Source: a virus
Reading direction: 5' to 3' (one strand)
Virus record (IMG/VR): IMGVR_UViG_3300008267_002076
Location: 1 to 23,881 of that record
Length of the DNA stretch: 23,881 bases
Under the pieces are notes generated by a model. The model did no database searches. It was given only the letters and a program-made list of their open reading frames with translations, and was not told the DNA's origin. Position numbers and translations under genes: made by a program. Positions 8,908 to 16,878 of the stretch are shown piece after piece. Every line of letters starts with the position of its first letter. The first letter of the stretch is position 1.

Positions 8908-11900
8908 TAATGAAAATATATATGTTGAGTTTGATTGTAACAATATAACGTTAGTTAATCCAAATAAAGTTATTGATTCTGAGGGGAAGGTTAAAGATCG
9001 TGTTATCAAACATGAAAATTTGGTCATGTATGCTAACCTACAATGTAAAGTATTACCAAGAACTAAATTATTAGCAGGTGGGGACGGTCAAACTTCTGTT
9101 GAGACAATCACGGTTGCTGAGATTAATTTTTTGAATCCTGGTAATAAAGAATTTATGGATAATTCATATACTGATCAATTAACTGGTAAAAATGGATTAA
9201 AAGGTAAAGGTGAAAATCAACAATTAACCGATAAGGGTAAAAAATTTATTGGTAGTGGTGGTGTTAAGGATAAAATAGTGAACAATGGTTTGTTGGGTAT
9301 TACCAATATTACCATTAACCAAGGATTGGATTTTCTTCCGGTTATAACCATGGACTTAACCGATGTTCAAGGGAAGTCAATGTTTGAACTTGGAAATAAT
9401 TCACCATATGCCGCGTTTTTTAATTTACCATACCCAATGTTTGAATTAACAATAAAGGGATATTATGGTAAGGCTGTTAAACTTAAATTGATGTTACAAA
9501 ACTTCAGTTCAAGATACTCAGATTCAACTGGTGATTTTAATATATCATTAAAATTCTATACATACAAATATACATTATTGACTGAATTGCCCATGGGTGC
9601 GTTACTAGCGGTTCCCCATATGTACAGTTCAAGATTAAAAATAACAAAAACAACGGGGGGTAATACATCTAAAGTGACCGATGGTGTTGTTGAATTGGGT
9701 TATCAAAAAATCAAGGAGATGTATAATGAATATAAGTCTAAGGGGTTATTACCTAAAGATTTTCCTGAGATAACGTTAATTCAAATGAGGGATCGAATTG
9801 ATAATTTTGTTAAAAACATATTAGATTCTTTTACTAAAGAAAACTCAGAACCATTAAATGATATTGACACTTATGGTACTATATTAAGTGATTATCAAAA
9901 AAAGATTGATGCTAATGTACAATCGTGGAGATCGGATAATATTGATATGGAGTATTTTTTGGTATTAAAAAATGATAAGTCTCGAGTTTTTACCTTTAAG
10001 AAATCGATTATTGATGATTTACAAAAAAGACAATCGGCAATTGAAGGTTTATCTTCCATTATAAATGGGTTTGCGAAAAAGTTATTGGCAAATAAAACAT
10101 TTGGTAAAGGTGGGGGATATACTATTAATAATAAACCGGTTTCATCTGAAATACCTAATCCAATAACATTAAAAACTTTTAATAATAGAAGTATTGATGA
10201 ATCTCAGATTGATTATTTAGAGACGTATCGAGCAGTTAAGAAAATAGCAAAAGAACCTACCACTGAAGAGTTAGAATTATTTAAGAATGAATTAAAAAAT
10301 AGGAGATTATTAAATTTCACTGATATCGTTATTAATGGTAAAACAATATTAAAGACCGATTATTTCATTTTTGATGGTGATAAGTCATTCAACGATGAAA
10401 TAACTAAAATGGAAAAGTTATTAAATGATTATCGTTTATCAATACAATCGTCATTGACTGAAGCGTTGAGTAGTTTATTACAAAGTAAGGATAATGGAAT
10501 TGGTTTTGTTCCCACAATTAGAAATGTATTGGCTGTGTTTTTTGCTAGTGGTGAAGCTTTTCTACGTTTAATGGATGATGTTCATACTAAAGCGTGGGAT
10601 GTTAGAGACGAGAATATTAGGAAGAACGCGATTTTAACTAAGATTGCGGGTGTTGCTGGACAAGACAATATAAGTTCAGGTGCTAACGATGATACACCAG
10701 TATATCCTTGGCCTCAATATATTATACAGACGGACGGGTCAAAAGGTCACGAGAAATATGAAATTGCATACCCTGGTGACCCCAAATATGTTTCATCGAC
10801 AAAAGGTTATCGATATGATGTTTGGCCTGAGGTTGAGTTTTTGGAAGAGTTTATTAAAGGGTTGGTTAAAAAGAATGTTGAACCTGAAGTCCCATCTGAA
10901 GGTGGGAATTTATTAAACGATATTCGAAGAGTCTCATTTGATGCAATCGAATATCCAATAAGTAACGATATTTTCTCGAATAAAGAGGAAGTTAAATACT
11001 TTTATGAAATATATGAAAGGGTGTTATTGCATTCGAACTACCCACTATTTTCAAGGGTTATGGATATTACTAATTCTATAGATTCTATTGTTGGTTTATT
11101 TGCCGAAAGCGAAAAGGAAAATATATTAAATAGTTTGTCAACTGATAACCCATTCTTAATTAAGAAAATAAAATCGTACGGTATTAATTCTGTTAATTTT
11201 ATTAATGTATTAAGAAATATATCAAATGGTGGTACTGGATTAAGTTGGCAGAATTTTATTAGGGGTATATATAACACATCATATATTAATAATTTAACGA
11301 CAAATTATGAAAATGGGTTTGTTTCTCCTAGTGTAATTAATTCGACAAAGGGACAACCATTGGTGGGTGTTAGTAGTGAAGAACAAATGGTGAAATTCCT
11401 TAATTCAACATCTAATAATTTTAATTTTATAGATACATTCCCATTTACTAATTTGGAGTGGGATAAGATGAATATGGCTAATGGTAAATTGGTTAATAAT
11501 GAAAATGCGGTATTTAATACAACAAATGTAATAACATATAACACCAATAAAAAAACTATTACCAATTTTTTAGAGACTGATAATGATAACATTAAAAGAC
11601 CTTTTACCCATGATTTGACAAAAAAGGTCACACAACCGACTATTAATGATGCAACATTAAAAAATTTTTATGTAAATAGAGAATATAAAGACCAATTTGT
11701 GACTGAAGGTAATATCAGGTATAGTAGTTATAGTGGTAATGTTAGTAGTGATCAGAGTGTTTCCATGTTAAATACGCCTTATTTCGTAAATGCAATTCAA
11801 AAAGGGGTTGAAAATTTTAGAAATTATAACCCGTATCCATTTACTGAAGCTGCGTTTTTATTCTTAAATTCATTACCAATTGCAACATTAAAAGAGAAAT

Positions 11901-14900
11901 ATAAAACATTTAACGATGATGGTAGTACTACCGAATTAGATTATATTGCGTCAACACTTAAAAAATATGGTGCGTTACACAAACTACCATATTCATTTAT
12001 ATTAAAGTATGGGTCTATATGGCATCGTTATAAGAAATTTATTAATGATGGTGTTGATATATTGGATGGTGTGTGGAAGGATTTTGACTCGGCGGTAAAT
12101 TATGATCCAATAACTTCGGCAAAAACAAAAAATTATAATATTACAATTAATGGTGGGGGAGTTGATTTTTATTTAGAAAAGAATACGACAATTGGACTTG
12201 ATTCGACCACCTTAATGAATGTAGGTTTTTACCCTAAGGTTATTAATGATTTTAATGTTTTTTATCAAGGATATGAATTATTTTCCGATTATACTAGTAC
12301 TGATATAACTAACTCGATATCTTCGGGTTTAACATTTAATTATATACCGGGAGCAATTATTAACTTGAATGAAGGGTTTGATACTAAAAATATTAAACGT
12401 GACTTAAAAATTATTCCGTGGACAATGACGGTAAATTCATTGGATAATACGTCCACATTTGTTTTACCATCTGAAGGGTCATTTATTAACCAATCAAAAA
12501 ATGAATGTTTAACAAATGATGGTAAATTAAAAATTGAATTGTCTGGTAATACTTCGGTGTATAATGGTTCGGTTAGATTATTTTGGTCGGCACCTAATTA
12601 TGGGTATTATGATAATAGTCGAGTTGAGAAACCAACACCTAAGCAATACTTCAAAAGAATTATTGTAAATTCGGCGGAACAAGAGAATTATTCATTAAAT
12701 GGTAACGGTAATATTTATTCTGATATTGAGGAATTATTTAATGTTTTTGATAAAAATACATTAGATTCTTTTGAAGGTGAATTTTTATTATTTTCCAAAT
12801 CAATGTATGATTATGAATCGAGTAGTGTATTAGACCCAAAAGATGATGAACATAAGTTAGGGAATTTCCAGATGTTGATGGTTGATATGATGAAACTACA
12901 GAAAATAACTGGTGAAACATCTACCGATTTTTTAACGAGGGTTCAGACAACTCAATTAGAAAGAGTAACATCGTCAATTAAAAATTTTATTAATAAAGAT
13001 GTTTATTTTAAGTTTGGGAACCCGTCTAGATTTAATAAAAGAACATTTTACCCATTTTCCCAGCATTCGATGGTTGATGGGTTTAATTGGAGGTCATATT
13101 CGGCGTACTCACCGGATGCGTTACCTTCATCAACTAATGGAGTTACATTATTACAATCAAAAACAAATTATCCAAATCAATGGAAGGCACTGGAAACATA
13201 TATAGGATATTCAACAATACCTGAATTAGAATATTCGGATAATGGATCTTATATAACCGATTTTTTTATTGATAATGATGTTGAATTTACTGAGAATAAT
13301 ATTATTCAACTACAACAAATAATAAGAATTTACGCAACACAAAAGAGTAAAAATTCAACATACGGAAGAGTTCAATTTATTATTGATATGGAAAATTATT
13401 TAACCAAAAATGATTCATTCATGGATAAGGTTATTGATAATTTAATGATTAAAATACAAAAAGATCTACCTGATGTATCAAACACGCCATTATCATCAAA
13501 CACGACGGAATTGGAAGGTAAACAAACAAAGGTGGAGTTATGGGAATCATTTAAGGCGATGAATGATAAGTGGATTGCTGGTGGTGATTTTAAGTTTAAG
13601 ACACTGTTTGAGGATGTATTATTAGTTGATAGGGCTAGTAGAGATATTGGTGACAAAATATTGGTTGATATATATAAATTAAAAACTTTATTATACGATA
13701 TTAATGCACAGTCATCCATGTATTATTATGTTGATGAATTAATTAGGACGAATAACTTTACGATAAGTAACTTACCATCTTACGTTAATTTTTATAATGT
13801 ACAAGACGTTGTAAAAAATCAAATACCTAAACCGGATGGTACTACCGATTTTGCTAATAATTTATTTGGGACGTTTATGAATGTTGATACTCGACAATCG
13901 AGTCCTAAATTGTTATGTATATATGCGAATAAAGTTAGTGAACAATTGGCGGTTGATACTGACTTAACAAAAAGGAATGATGATGCGTTTGAGATGGATT
14001 GTGGTAGTCCGATAATAGAAAATCAAGTTGATAAAAAAGACTGGGGAACATCTAATAAAATTGCGGCATTCAATGTTGATATAGGTATCCAAAACCAATC
14101 CATATTTTATAGGTTATCATTGGATCAAAACAATAGTTTAAGTACCGCTGAGTCGTTACAATTAATAACTCAGATGGCAAACCAAGCCGGTAATAGAAGA
14201 GGTGCTACACAAAACGTATCATTATATAATTTATATAAAATTAGAAGTTATACGACTAGTTTTAGTATGTTGGGGAATGCGATGATACAACCATCAATGT
14301 ATTTTAATTTAAGGTACGTTCCAATGTTTAGTGGTCCATACATGATAACATCTGTACAACATGTGATTACAGCTGGTAACTTTGAGACATCGGTTACCGG
14401 TGTTAGACAACCAACGGCGAGTTTGCCAAAAGTGGATGAATATATACAGGTATTAAAAACTAATTTGTTAGAATCGATAATCAAAAAGAATAAAGAAAAT
14501 GTTGCGGCTAAAAAGAATGATACAAAAGATTCTAAAAATAATGTTAATTCACAAAAAGATAAGATTGTGGCAAATGCTGAAGGTAGAAAAGAACTAACAG
14601 AAAATTGTACTGCGAAATCACCTTACGATAAGTTTTTTAATACAACCGATCCGTCAACTTCAAAATTATCATTTAAGTCAGTTAAGGATATAATTAATCA
14701 AGCGTTAAGTATAATACCAATTAATGATGATGGTAAATTGAAATATGTTATTTTTGCAACATTATATATTGAATCAGGAAAAGACACTGGGTTTACGGCA
14801 TACGAGAATAATTTTGCGGGAATTGACTTATCATCCAATTGGGGTGGATCTATTAAACCATATATTAAACAACAATTCTTTTGTTTGACGAATGAAAAAA

Positions 14901-15139
14901 CTACTTTACCTTACGCCGAATTTAAGGATGCTTATTCTTTAATTGAGTTTATTTCCATAAGATGGAAGGATAGAATGGGGGGTGTTGAAGTAAATTCTAA
15001 GTCGATTGCTAAATTCTGGATTGAAAATTTATCACCAAATCGAACTTCGGCAAATGTATATGATTCTTTTGATAAGACTAAGTTATCAAATTTGGAGACT
15101 AAAATTGAGAAATCAATACAAACATTTAATGCGATATAG
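8897..15139 (+). CDS. Very large baseplate/hub protein with C-terminal lysozyme-like domain
   Basis: Protein of 2080 residues, overlapping the gp53 stop by 11 nt. The N-terminal 250 residues (for example GLLGITNITINQGLDFLPVI and ELTIKGYYGKAVKLKLMLQN) and the region around 1770-1850 (MYFNLRYVPMFSGPYMITSV, HVITAGNFETSVTG) look like baseplate hub/central structural protein sequence. The middle is long, Asn/Ile/Tyr-rich and without motifs I recognise. A Lys/Asn-rich linker near 1870-1900 leads into a C-terminal domain (about 1930-2045) with FATLYIESG (Glu1959, candidate catalytic acid), ENNFAGID (1970-1977) and FISIRWKDRMGG. The E-S-G...N-N-F-x-G-I pattern is shared by lysozyme-superfamily peptidoglycan hydrolases such as GH73-like enzymes. 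This suggests a tail-borne muramidase or glucosaminidase that opens the cell wall during injection, comparable to the lysozyme of T4 gp5 but placed C-terminally. Confidence 0.7.
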   Translation: MVDNNENIYVEFDCNNITLVNPNKVIDSEGKVKDRVIKHENLVMYANLQCKVLPRTKLLAGGDGQTSVETITVAEINFLNPGNKEFMDNSYTDQLTGKNGLKGKGENQQLTDKGKKFIGSGGVKDKIVNNGLLGITNITINQGLDFLPVITMDLTDVQGKSMFELGNNSPYAAFFNLPYPMFELTIKGYYGKAVKLKLMLQNFSSRYSDSTGDFNISLKFYTYKYTLLTELPMGALLAVPHMYSSRLKITKTTGGNTSKVTDGVVELGYQKIKEMYNEYKSKGLLPKDFPEITLIQMRDRIDNFVKNILDSFTKENSEPLNDIDTYGTILSDYQKKIDANVQSWRSDNIDMEYFLVLKNDKSRVFTFKKSIIDDLQKRQSAIEGLSSIINGFAKKLLANKTFGKGGGYTINNKPVSSEIPNPITLKTFNNRSIDESQIDYLETYRAVKKIAKEPTTEELELFKNELKNRRLLNFTDIVINGKTILKTDYFIFDGDKSFNDEITKMEKLLNDYRLSIQSSLTEALSSLLQSKDNGIGFVPTIRNVLAVFFASGEAFLRLMDDVHTKAWDVRDENIRKNAILTKIAGVAGQDNISSGANDDTPVYPWPQYIIQTDGSKGHEKYEIAYPGDPKYVSSTKGYRYDVWPEVEFLEEFIKGLVKKNVEPEVPSEGGNLLNDIRRVSFDAIEYPISNDIFSNKEEVKYFYEIYERVLLHSNYPLFSRVMDITNSIDSIVGLFAESEKENILNSLSTDNPFLIKKIKSYGINSVNFINVLRNISNGGTGLSWQNFIRGIYNTSYINNLTTNYENGFVSPSVINSTKGQPLVGVSSEEQMVKFLNSTSNNFNFIDTFPFTNLEWDKMNMANGKLVNNENAVFNTTNVITYNTNKKTITNFLETDNDNIKRPFTHDLTKKVTQPTINDATLKNFYVNREYKDQFVTEGNIRYSSYSGNVSSDQSVSMLNTPYFVNAIQKGVENFRNYNPYPFTEAAFLFLNSLPIATLKEKYKTFNDDGSTTELDYIASTLKKYGALHKLPYSFILKYGSIWHRYKKFINDGVDILDGVWKDFDSAVNYDPITSAKTKNYNITINGGGVDFYLEKNTTIGLDSTTLMNVGFYPKVINDFNVFYQGYELFSDYTSTDITNSISSGLTFNYIPGAIINLNEGFDTKNIKRDLKIIPWTMTVNSLDNTSTFVLPSEGSFINQSKNECLTNDGKLKIELSGNTSVYNGSVRLFWSAPNYGYYDNSRVEKPTPKQYFKRIIVNSAEQENYSLNGNGNIYSDIEELFNVFDKNTLDSFEGEFLLFSKSMYDYESSSVLDPKDDEHKLGNFQMLMVDMMKLQKITGETSTDFLTRVQTTQLERVTSSIKNFINKDVYFKFGNPSRFNKRTFYPFSQHSMVDGFNWRSYSAYSPDALPSSTNGVTLLQSKTNYPNQWKALETYIGYSTIPELEYSDNGSYITDFFIDNDVEFTENNIIQLQQIIRIYATQKSKNSTYGRVQFIIDMENYLTKNDSFMDKVIDNLMIKIQKDLPDVSNTPLSSNTTELEGKQTKVELWESFKAMNDKWIAGGDFKFKTLFEDVLLVDRASRDIGDKILVDIYKLKTLLYDINAQSSMYYYVDELIRTNNFTISNLPSYVNFYNVQDVVKNQIPKPDGTTDFANNLFGTFMNVDTRQSSPKLLCIYANKVSEQLAVDTDLTKRNDDAFEMDCGSPIIENQVDKKDWGTSNKIAAFNVDIGIQNQSIFYRLSLDQNNSLSTAESLQLITQMANQAGNRRGATQNVSLYNLYKIRSYTTSFSMLGNAMIQPSMYFNLRYVPMFSGPYMITSVQHVITAGNFETSVTGVRQPTASLPKVDEYIQVLKTNLLESIIKKNKENVAAKKNDTKDSKNNVNSQKDKIVANAEGRKELTENCTAKSPYDKFFNTTDPSTSKLSFKSVKDIINQALSIIPINDDGKLKYVIFATLYIESGKDTGFTAYENNFAGIDLSSNWGGSIKPYIKQQFFCLTNEKTTLPYAEFKDAYSLIEFISIRWKDRMGGVEVNSKSIAKFWIENLSPNRTSANVYDSFDKTKLSNLETKIEKSIQTFNAI

Positions 15140-15142
15140 TGG

Positions 15143-15150
15143 TATTTATA
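15143..15150 (+). promoter_or_regulatory. TATTTATA box upstream of the paralogue cluster
   Basis: TATTTATA followed by ATAT directly precedes the ATG at 15155. The same box occurs before 1080, 3915, 16647 and 20133. It is a possible phage promoter element, on weak statistical ground in AT-rich DNA. Confidence 0.3.
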
Positions 15151-15154
15151 ATAT

Positions 15155-15628
15155 ATGAAACGAGTGATTAAATTGACGGAATCGGATATAACCAGGATTG
15201 TTAAACGTGTTATTAAGGAAGAGAAATTATCCAAACAGGATATGTTAAAAAAACATGTTCTTAAAAATGGATGGGAAGAAGTGGCTGAGAGAATGGGTGG
15301 TTTTGATAAATTATATAAACATGCGTTCAATAATGATTATAACGAATTCTTAAACCTATTCAATAACCTTGAAGTTGTTCAGAGTGAAGAAGAACCTAAT
15401 TGGACGTTATATCGTTTTGAAAAGGGTAAAAATATGATGATTTATAATAAAGAAAATGAATATGTTCACATCCATTTTCAACTCATTTGGTCATTTTTTG
15501 AGGATGGAATTGGTCTTGAGCATAGTGAAATTCAGGATATTATGAAGAAGTGGTTGGATGAGGTCTACAATTTAAGGGGGGTTACACCTAATAAAAAGAG
15601 ATTTACAATTTATTTTTACGTTGGATGA
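15155..15628 (+). CDS. Tagged accessory protein, paralogue 1 of 3 (full length)
   Basis: Protein of 157 residues, unknown function. The N-terminal tag LTESDITRIVKRVIKEE ends I-K-E (residues 20-22), fitting a T4-type capsid-targeting and cleavage signal. The body has helical HVLKNGWEEVAERMGGFDKL (from residue 34) followed by NDYNEFLNLFNNLEVVQSEE, then a beta-like part (NWTLYRFEKGKNMMIY) and a C-terminal helix KKWLDEVYNLRGVTP. The last 25 codons coincide with the first unit of the 67-bp repeat array, and the stop TGA is supplied by the start of the next repeat (gttggaTGA). The body is 80-90 per cent identical to paralogue 2 over about 90 residues, indicating recent duplication or gene conversion. 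Location after the baseplate module and the tag suggest a head-packaged, injected protein; this is inference. Confidence 0.7.
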   Translation: MKRVIKLTESDITRIVKRVIKEEKLSKQDMLKKHVLKNGWEEVAERMGGFDKLYKHAFNNDYNEFLNLFNNLEVVQSEEEPNWTLYRFEKGKNMMIYNKENEYVHIHFQLIWSFFEDGIGLEHSEIQDIMKKWLDEVYNLRGVTPNKKRFTIYFYVG

Positions 15629-15779
15629 GGTCTACAATTTAAGGGGGGTTACACCAAATTATAAAATCCTACCCTTGTTTAATTTTGTTGGATGAGGTCT
15701 ACAATTTAAGGGGGGGTTACACCCGAGGGGTTTACATCTTCAATAACATCATGAGTTGGGTGAGGTCTACAATTTAAGG
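15553..15779 (+). repeat. Regular direct-repeat array (36-bp repeats, 31-nt variable segments) from gene 3' ends
   Basis: Repeat copies: 15553-15588 and 15620-15655 (36 bp, identical), 15687-15723 (one extra G, 37 bp), and a partial fourth copy 15755-15779 (first 25 bp, one mismatch). All three intervening segments are exactly 31 nt and differ from each other. The repeat begins GTTGGATGAGG and ends GGGTTACACC. Copy 1 lies inside the preceding gene and encodes LDEVYNLRGVTP, which is conserved in paralogue 3 (WLSDEYGLNGVS), so the repeat is of coding origin. Read in the same frame, the second unit encodes LDEVYNLRGVTP followed by NYKILPLFNFVG and a stop, an alternative tail to NKKRFTIYFYVG of the gene. 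The 168-bp gap between genes at 15629-15796 consists almost wholly of this array plus the leader of the next gene. Confidence 0.9.
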
Positions 15780-15831
15780 ATTAATAAATTATAAAAATGA
15801 AGAATTTAATTAGAAGAATATTAAAAGAAGA
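15775..15831 (+). repeat. 57-bp leader/tag repeat, copy A
   Basis: This stretch, covering the untranslated leader and the first codons (MKNLIRRILKEE) of paralogue 2, is identical to 16121-16177 before and in paralogue 3. The two copies are 346 bp apart, the length of one gene-plus-leader unit, indicating tandem duplication. Confidence 0.9.
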
Positions 15832-16123
15832 GAAATTATCCAAACAGGATGTGCTAAAAAAACACGTTCTTAAAAGTGGGTGGAACGAAGTTGCTGATAG
15901 AATTGGTGGATTTGATAACCTATATAAACATGCGTTCAATAATGATTATAACGAATTCTTAAACTTATTCAACAACCTTGAAGTTGTTCAGAGTGAAGAA
16001 CGACCTAATTGGATGTTATATCGTTTTGAAAAGGGAAAAAATATAATGGTTTACGATAAAGAATATGATTATGTCTACATCAATTATTACGTTATTTGGT
16101 GTTGGATGATGTTTACAATCTAA
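15797..16123 (+). CDS. Tagged accessory protein, paralogue 2 of 3 (C-terminally truncated)
   Basis: Protein of 108 residues that matches paralogue 1 closely through FEKGKNIMVYDKE and then ends early. After Ile-Trp (the IW of IWSFF in paralogues 1 and 3) the sequence jumps to the DNA of the C-terminal 'WLDDVYNL' helix in the wrong frame, giving CWMMFTI and a stop. About 25 codons plus a frame change are lost, so the gene is a truncated or decaying copy. The tag MKNLIRRILKEE (L-K-E at 9-11) is intact and the ORF is otherwise clean, so a short product may still be made. The ATG at 15797 follows the 57-bp leader shared with paralogue 3. Confidence 0.6.
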   Translation: MKNLIRRILKEEKLSKQDVLKKHVLKSGWNEVADRIGGFDNLYKHAFNNDYNEFLNLFNNLEVVQSEERPNWMLYRFEKGKNIMVYDKEYDYVYINYYVIWCWMMFTI

Positions 16124-16125
16124 GG
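16101..16125 (+). repeat. Diverged copy of the 3'-end repeat at the end of paralogue 2
   Basis: GTTGGATGATGTTTACAATC and the following five bases match the first 25 bp of the array repeat with three differences. Like the fourth array copy (15755-15779) it runs directly into the ATTAATAAATTATAAAA leader of the next paralogue. In its ancestral frame it would read LDDVYNLRINKL and stop. Confidence 0.8.
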
Positions 16126-16177
16126 ATTAATAAATTATAAAAATGAAGAATTTAATTAGAAGAATATTAAAAGAAGA
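16121..16177 (+). repeat. 57-bp leader/tag repeat, copy B
   Basis: Identical to 15775-15831. It provides the leader and the first codons of paralogue 3. Confidence 0.9.
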
Positions 16178-16571
16178 AAAGTTATCTAAGAGTGATGTAT
16201 TAAAAAAACATGTTCTTAAAAGTGGGTGGGAAGAAGTTGCTGAGAGAATGGGTGGTTTTGATAAATTATATAAAATAGGTTTTAACAATGACTACAATGA
16301 ATTCTTGAAATTATTTAGTGACCTTGAAGTTGTTCGTAATAAACAAAAACCTAATTGGATAATATATCGTTTTGATAATGGTGATAATATTATAGGTTAT
16401 AACAATGAAACTAAATTAGTTTTTATTAACTGGGATTATATTTGGTCATTTTTTACCAATGGGATTGGGTTTATAGATACTGATGTTGAAGATATATTGA
16501 CTCAGTGGTTGAGTGATGAATATGGGTTAAATGGGGTGAGTGTAAGGTTTTTATGGACAATATATCCGTAA
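16143..16571 (+). CDS. Tagged accessory protein, paralogue 3 of 3 (full length, diverged)
   Basis: Protein of 142 residues. The tag MKNLIRRILKEE is identical to that of paralogue 2, and HVLKSGWEEVAERMGGFDKL is nearly identical to paralogue 1, while the rest has diverged (NWIIYRFDNGDNIIGY, VFINWDYIWSFFTNGIGF, WLSDEYGLNGVSVRFLWTIYP). Its intact C-terminus shows that the paralogue 1 helix WLDEVYNLRGV is a genuine part of the protein family. Function is unknown; see paralogue 1 for the packaging hypothesis. Conservation falls from the N-terminus to the C-terminus, as if recombination keeps the 5' part uniform and lets the 3' part vary. Confidence 0.7.
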   Translation: MKNLIRRILKEEKLSKSDVLKKHVLKSGWEEVAERMGGFDKLYKIGFNNDYNEFLKLFSDLEVVRNKQKPNWIIYRFDNGDNIIGYNNETKLVFINWDYIWSFFTNGIGFIDTDVEDILTQWLSDEYGLNGVSVRFLWTIYP

Positions 16572-16612
16572 AAAAGTTATCGAATCATTATTTTTAATAA
16601 TAAAACTTTTTT
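16570..16612 (+). terminator. Possible weak terminator after the paralogue cluster
   Basis: AAAAAAGTT (16570-16578) pairs with AACTTTTTT (16604-16612) across a 25-nt loop. The stem is A/T-only apart from one G-C pair, and its 3' arm ends in the T-run, so it is a marginal terminator. Confidence 0.35.
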
Positions 16613-16624
16613 AATTAAACAACA

Positions 16625-16636
16625 TATTTATAAATA
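16625..16636 (+). promoter_or_regulatory. TATTTATAAATA element (contains T4-late-like TATAAATA)
   Basis: TATAAATA at 16629-16636, the T4 late promoter -10 octamer, lies 10 bp before the ATG at 16647 and overlaps its reverse complement TATTTATA (16625-16632). If used on the + strand the 5' leader would be only a few nucleotides, so its use as a late promoter is possible but uncertain. Confidence 0.4.
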
Positions 16637-16646
16637 AAGTACGATT

Positions 16647-16871
16647 ATGAACACGAAATTATTATTAGACAACTATTTGGGTAAAAATACCCGTCACACT
16701 GAAAAGGATGCCGGTAACGGTTATAAAGAAGTATGTGACTTAGATACTGGAACATGTTATACTATTAGAATGAAGGATGGTTTAATTGAACGAGTTGATA
16801 ACACAATGAATACCTCAAAAAAAATCCAAGTTGAAACAACAACGGGAATAAAACAATTATTAAACGGTTAA
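16647..16871 (+). CDS. Small hypothetical protein
   Basis: Protein of 74 residues, not recognised. It has a helical N-terminus (MNTKLLLDNYLG), then a short beta-like part with two Cys at 30 and 37 (CDLDTGTC) and TIRMKDGLIERVD, and ends TGIKQLLNG. It has no (I/L)-x-E tag. The stop is 7 bp before the next ATG, so it is probably cotranscribed with the following gene. The ORF is supported by tight spacing, typical codon use and a possible promoter box just upstream. Confidence 0.55.
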   Translation: MNTKLLLDNYLGKNTRHTEKDAGNGYKEVCDLDTGTCYTIRMKDGLIERVDNTMNTSKKIQVETTTGIKQLLNG

Positions 16872-16878
16872 TTAAAAG

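Noticed and set aside
10680-10916. Short + strand ORFs in alternative frames inside the large hub gene (also 12999-13205) and in the SSB gene (18702-19019).
   Set aside because: They overlap long, conserved coding frames completely and have no own leader or motif.
15553-15779. A genuine CRISPR array (36-bp repeats, 31-nt spacers).
   Set aside because: Not called as CRISPR because repeat 1 is in frame inside a gene and encodes residues conserved in a paralogue, diverged copies end another paralogue, and no cas gene is in the window. Kept as an alternative in the findings.
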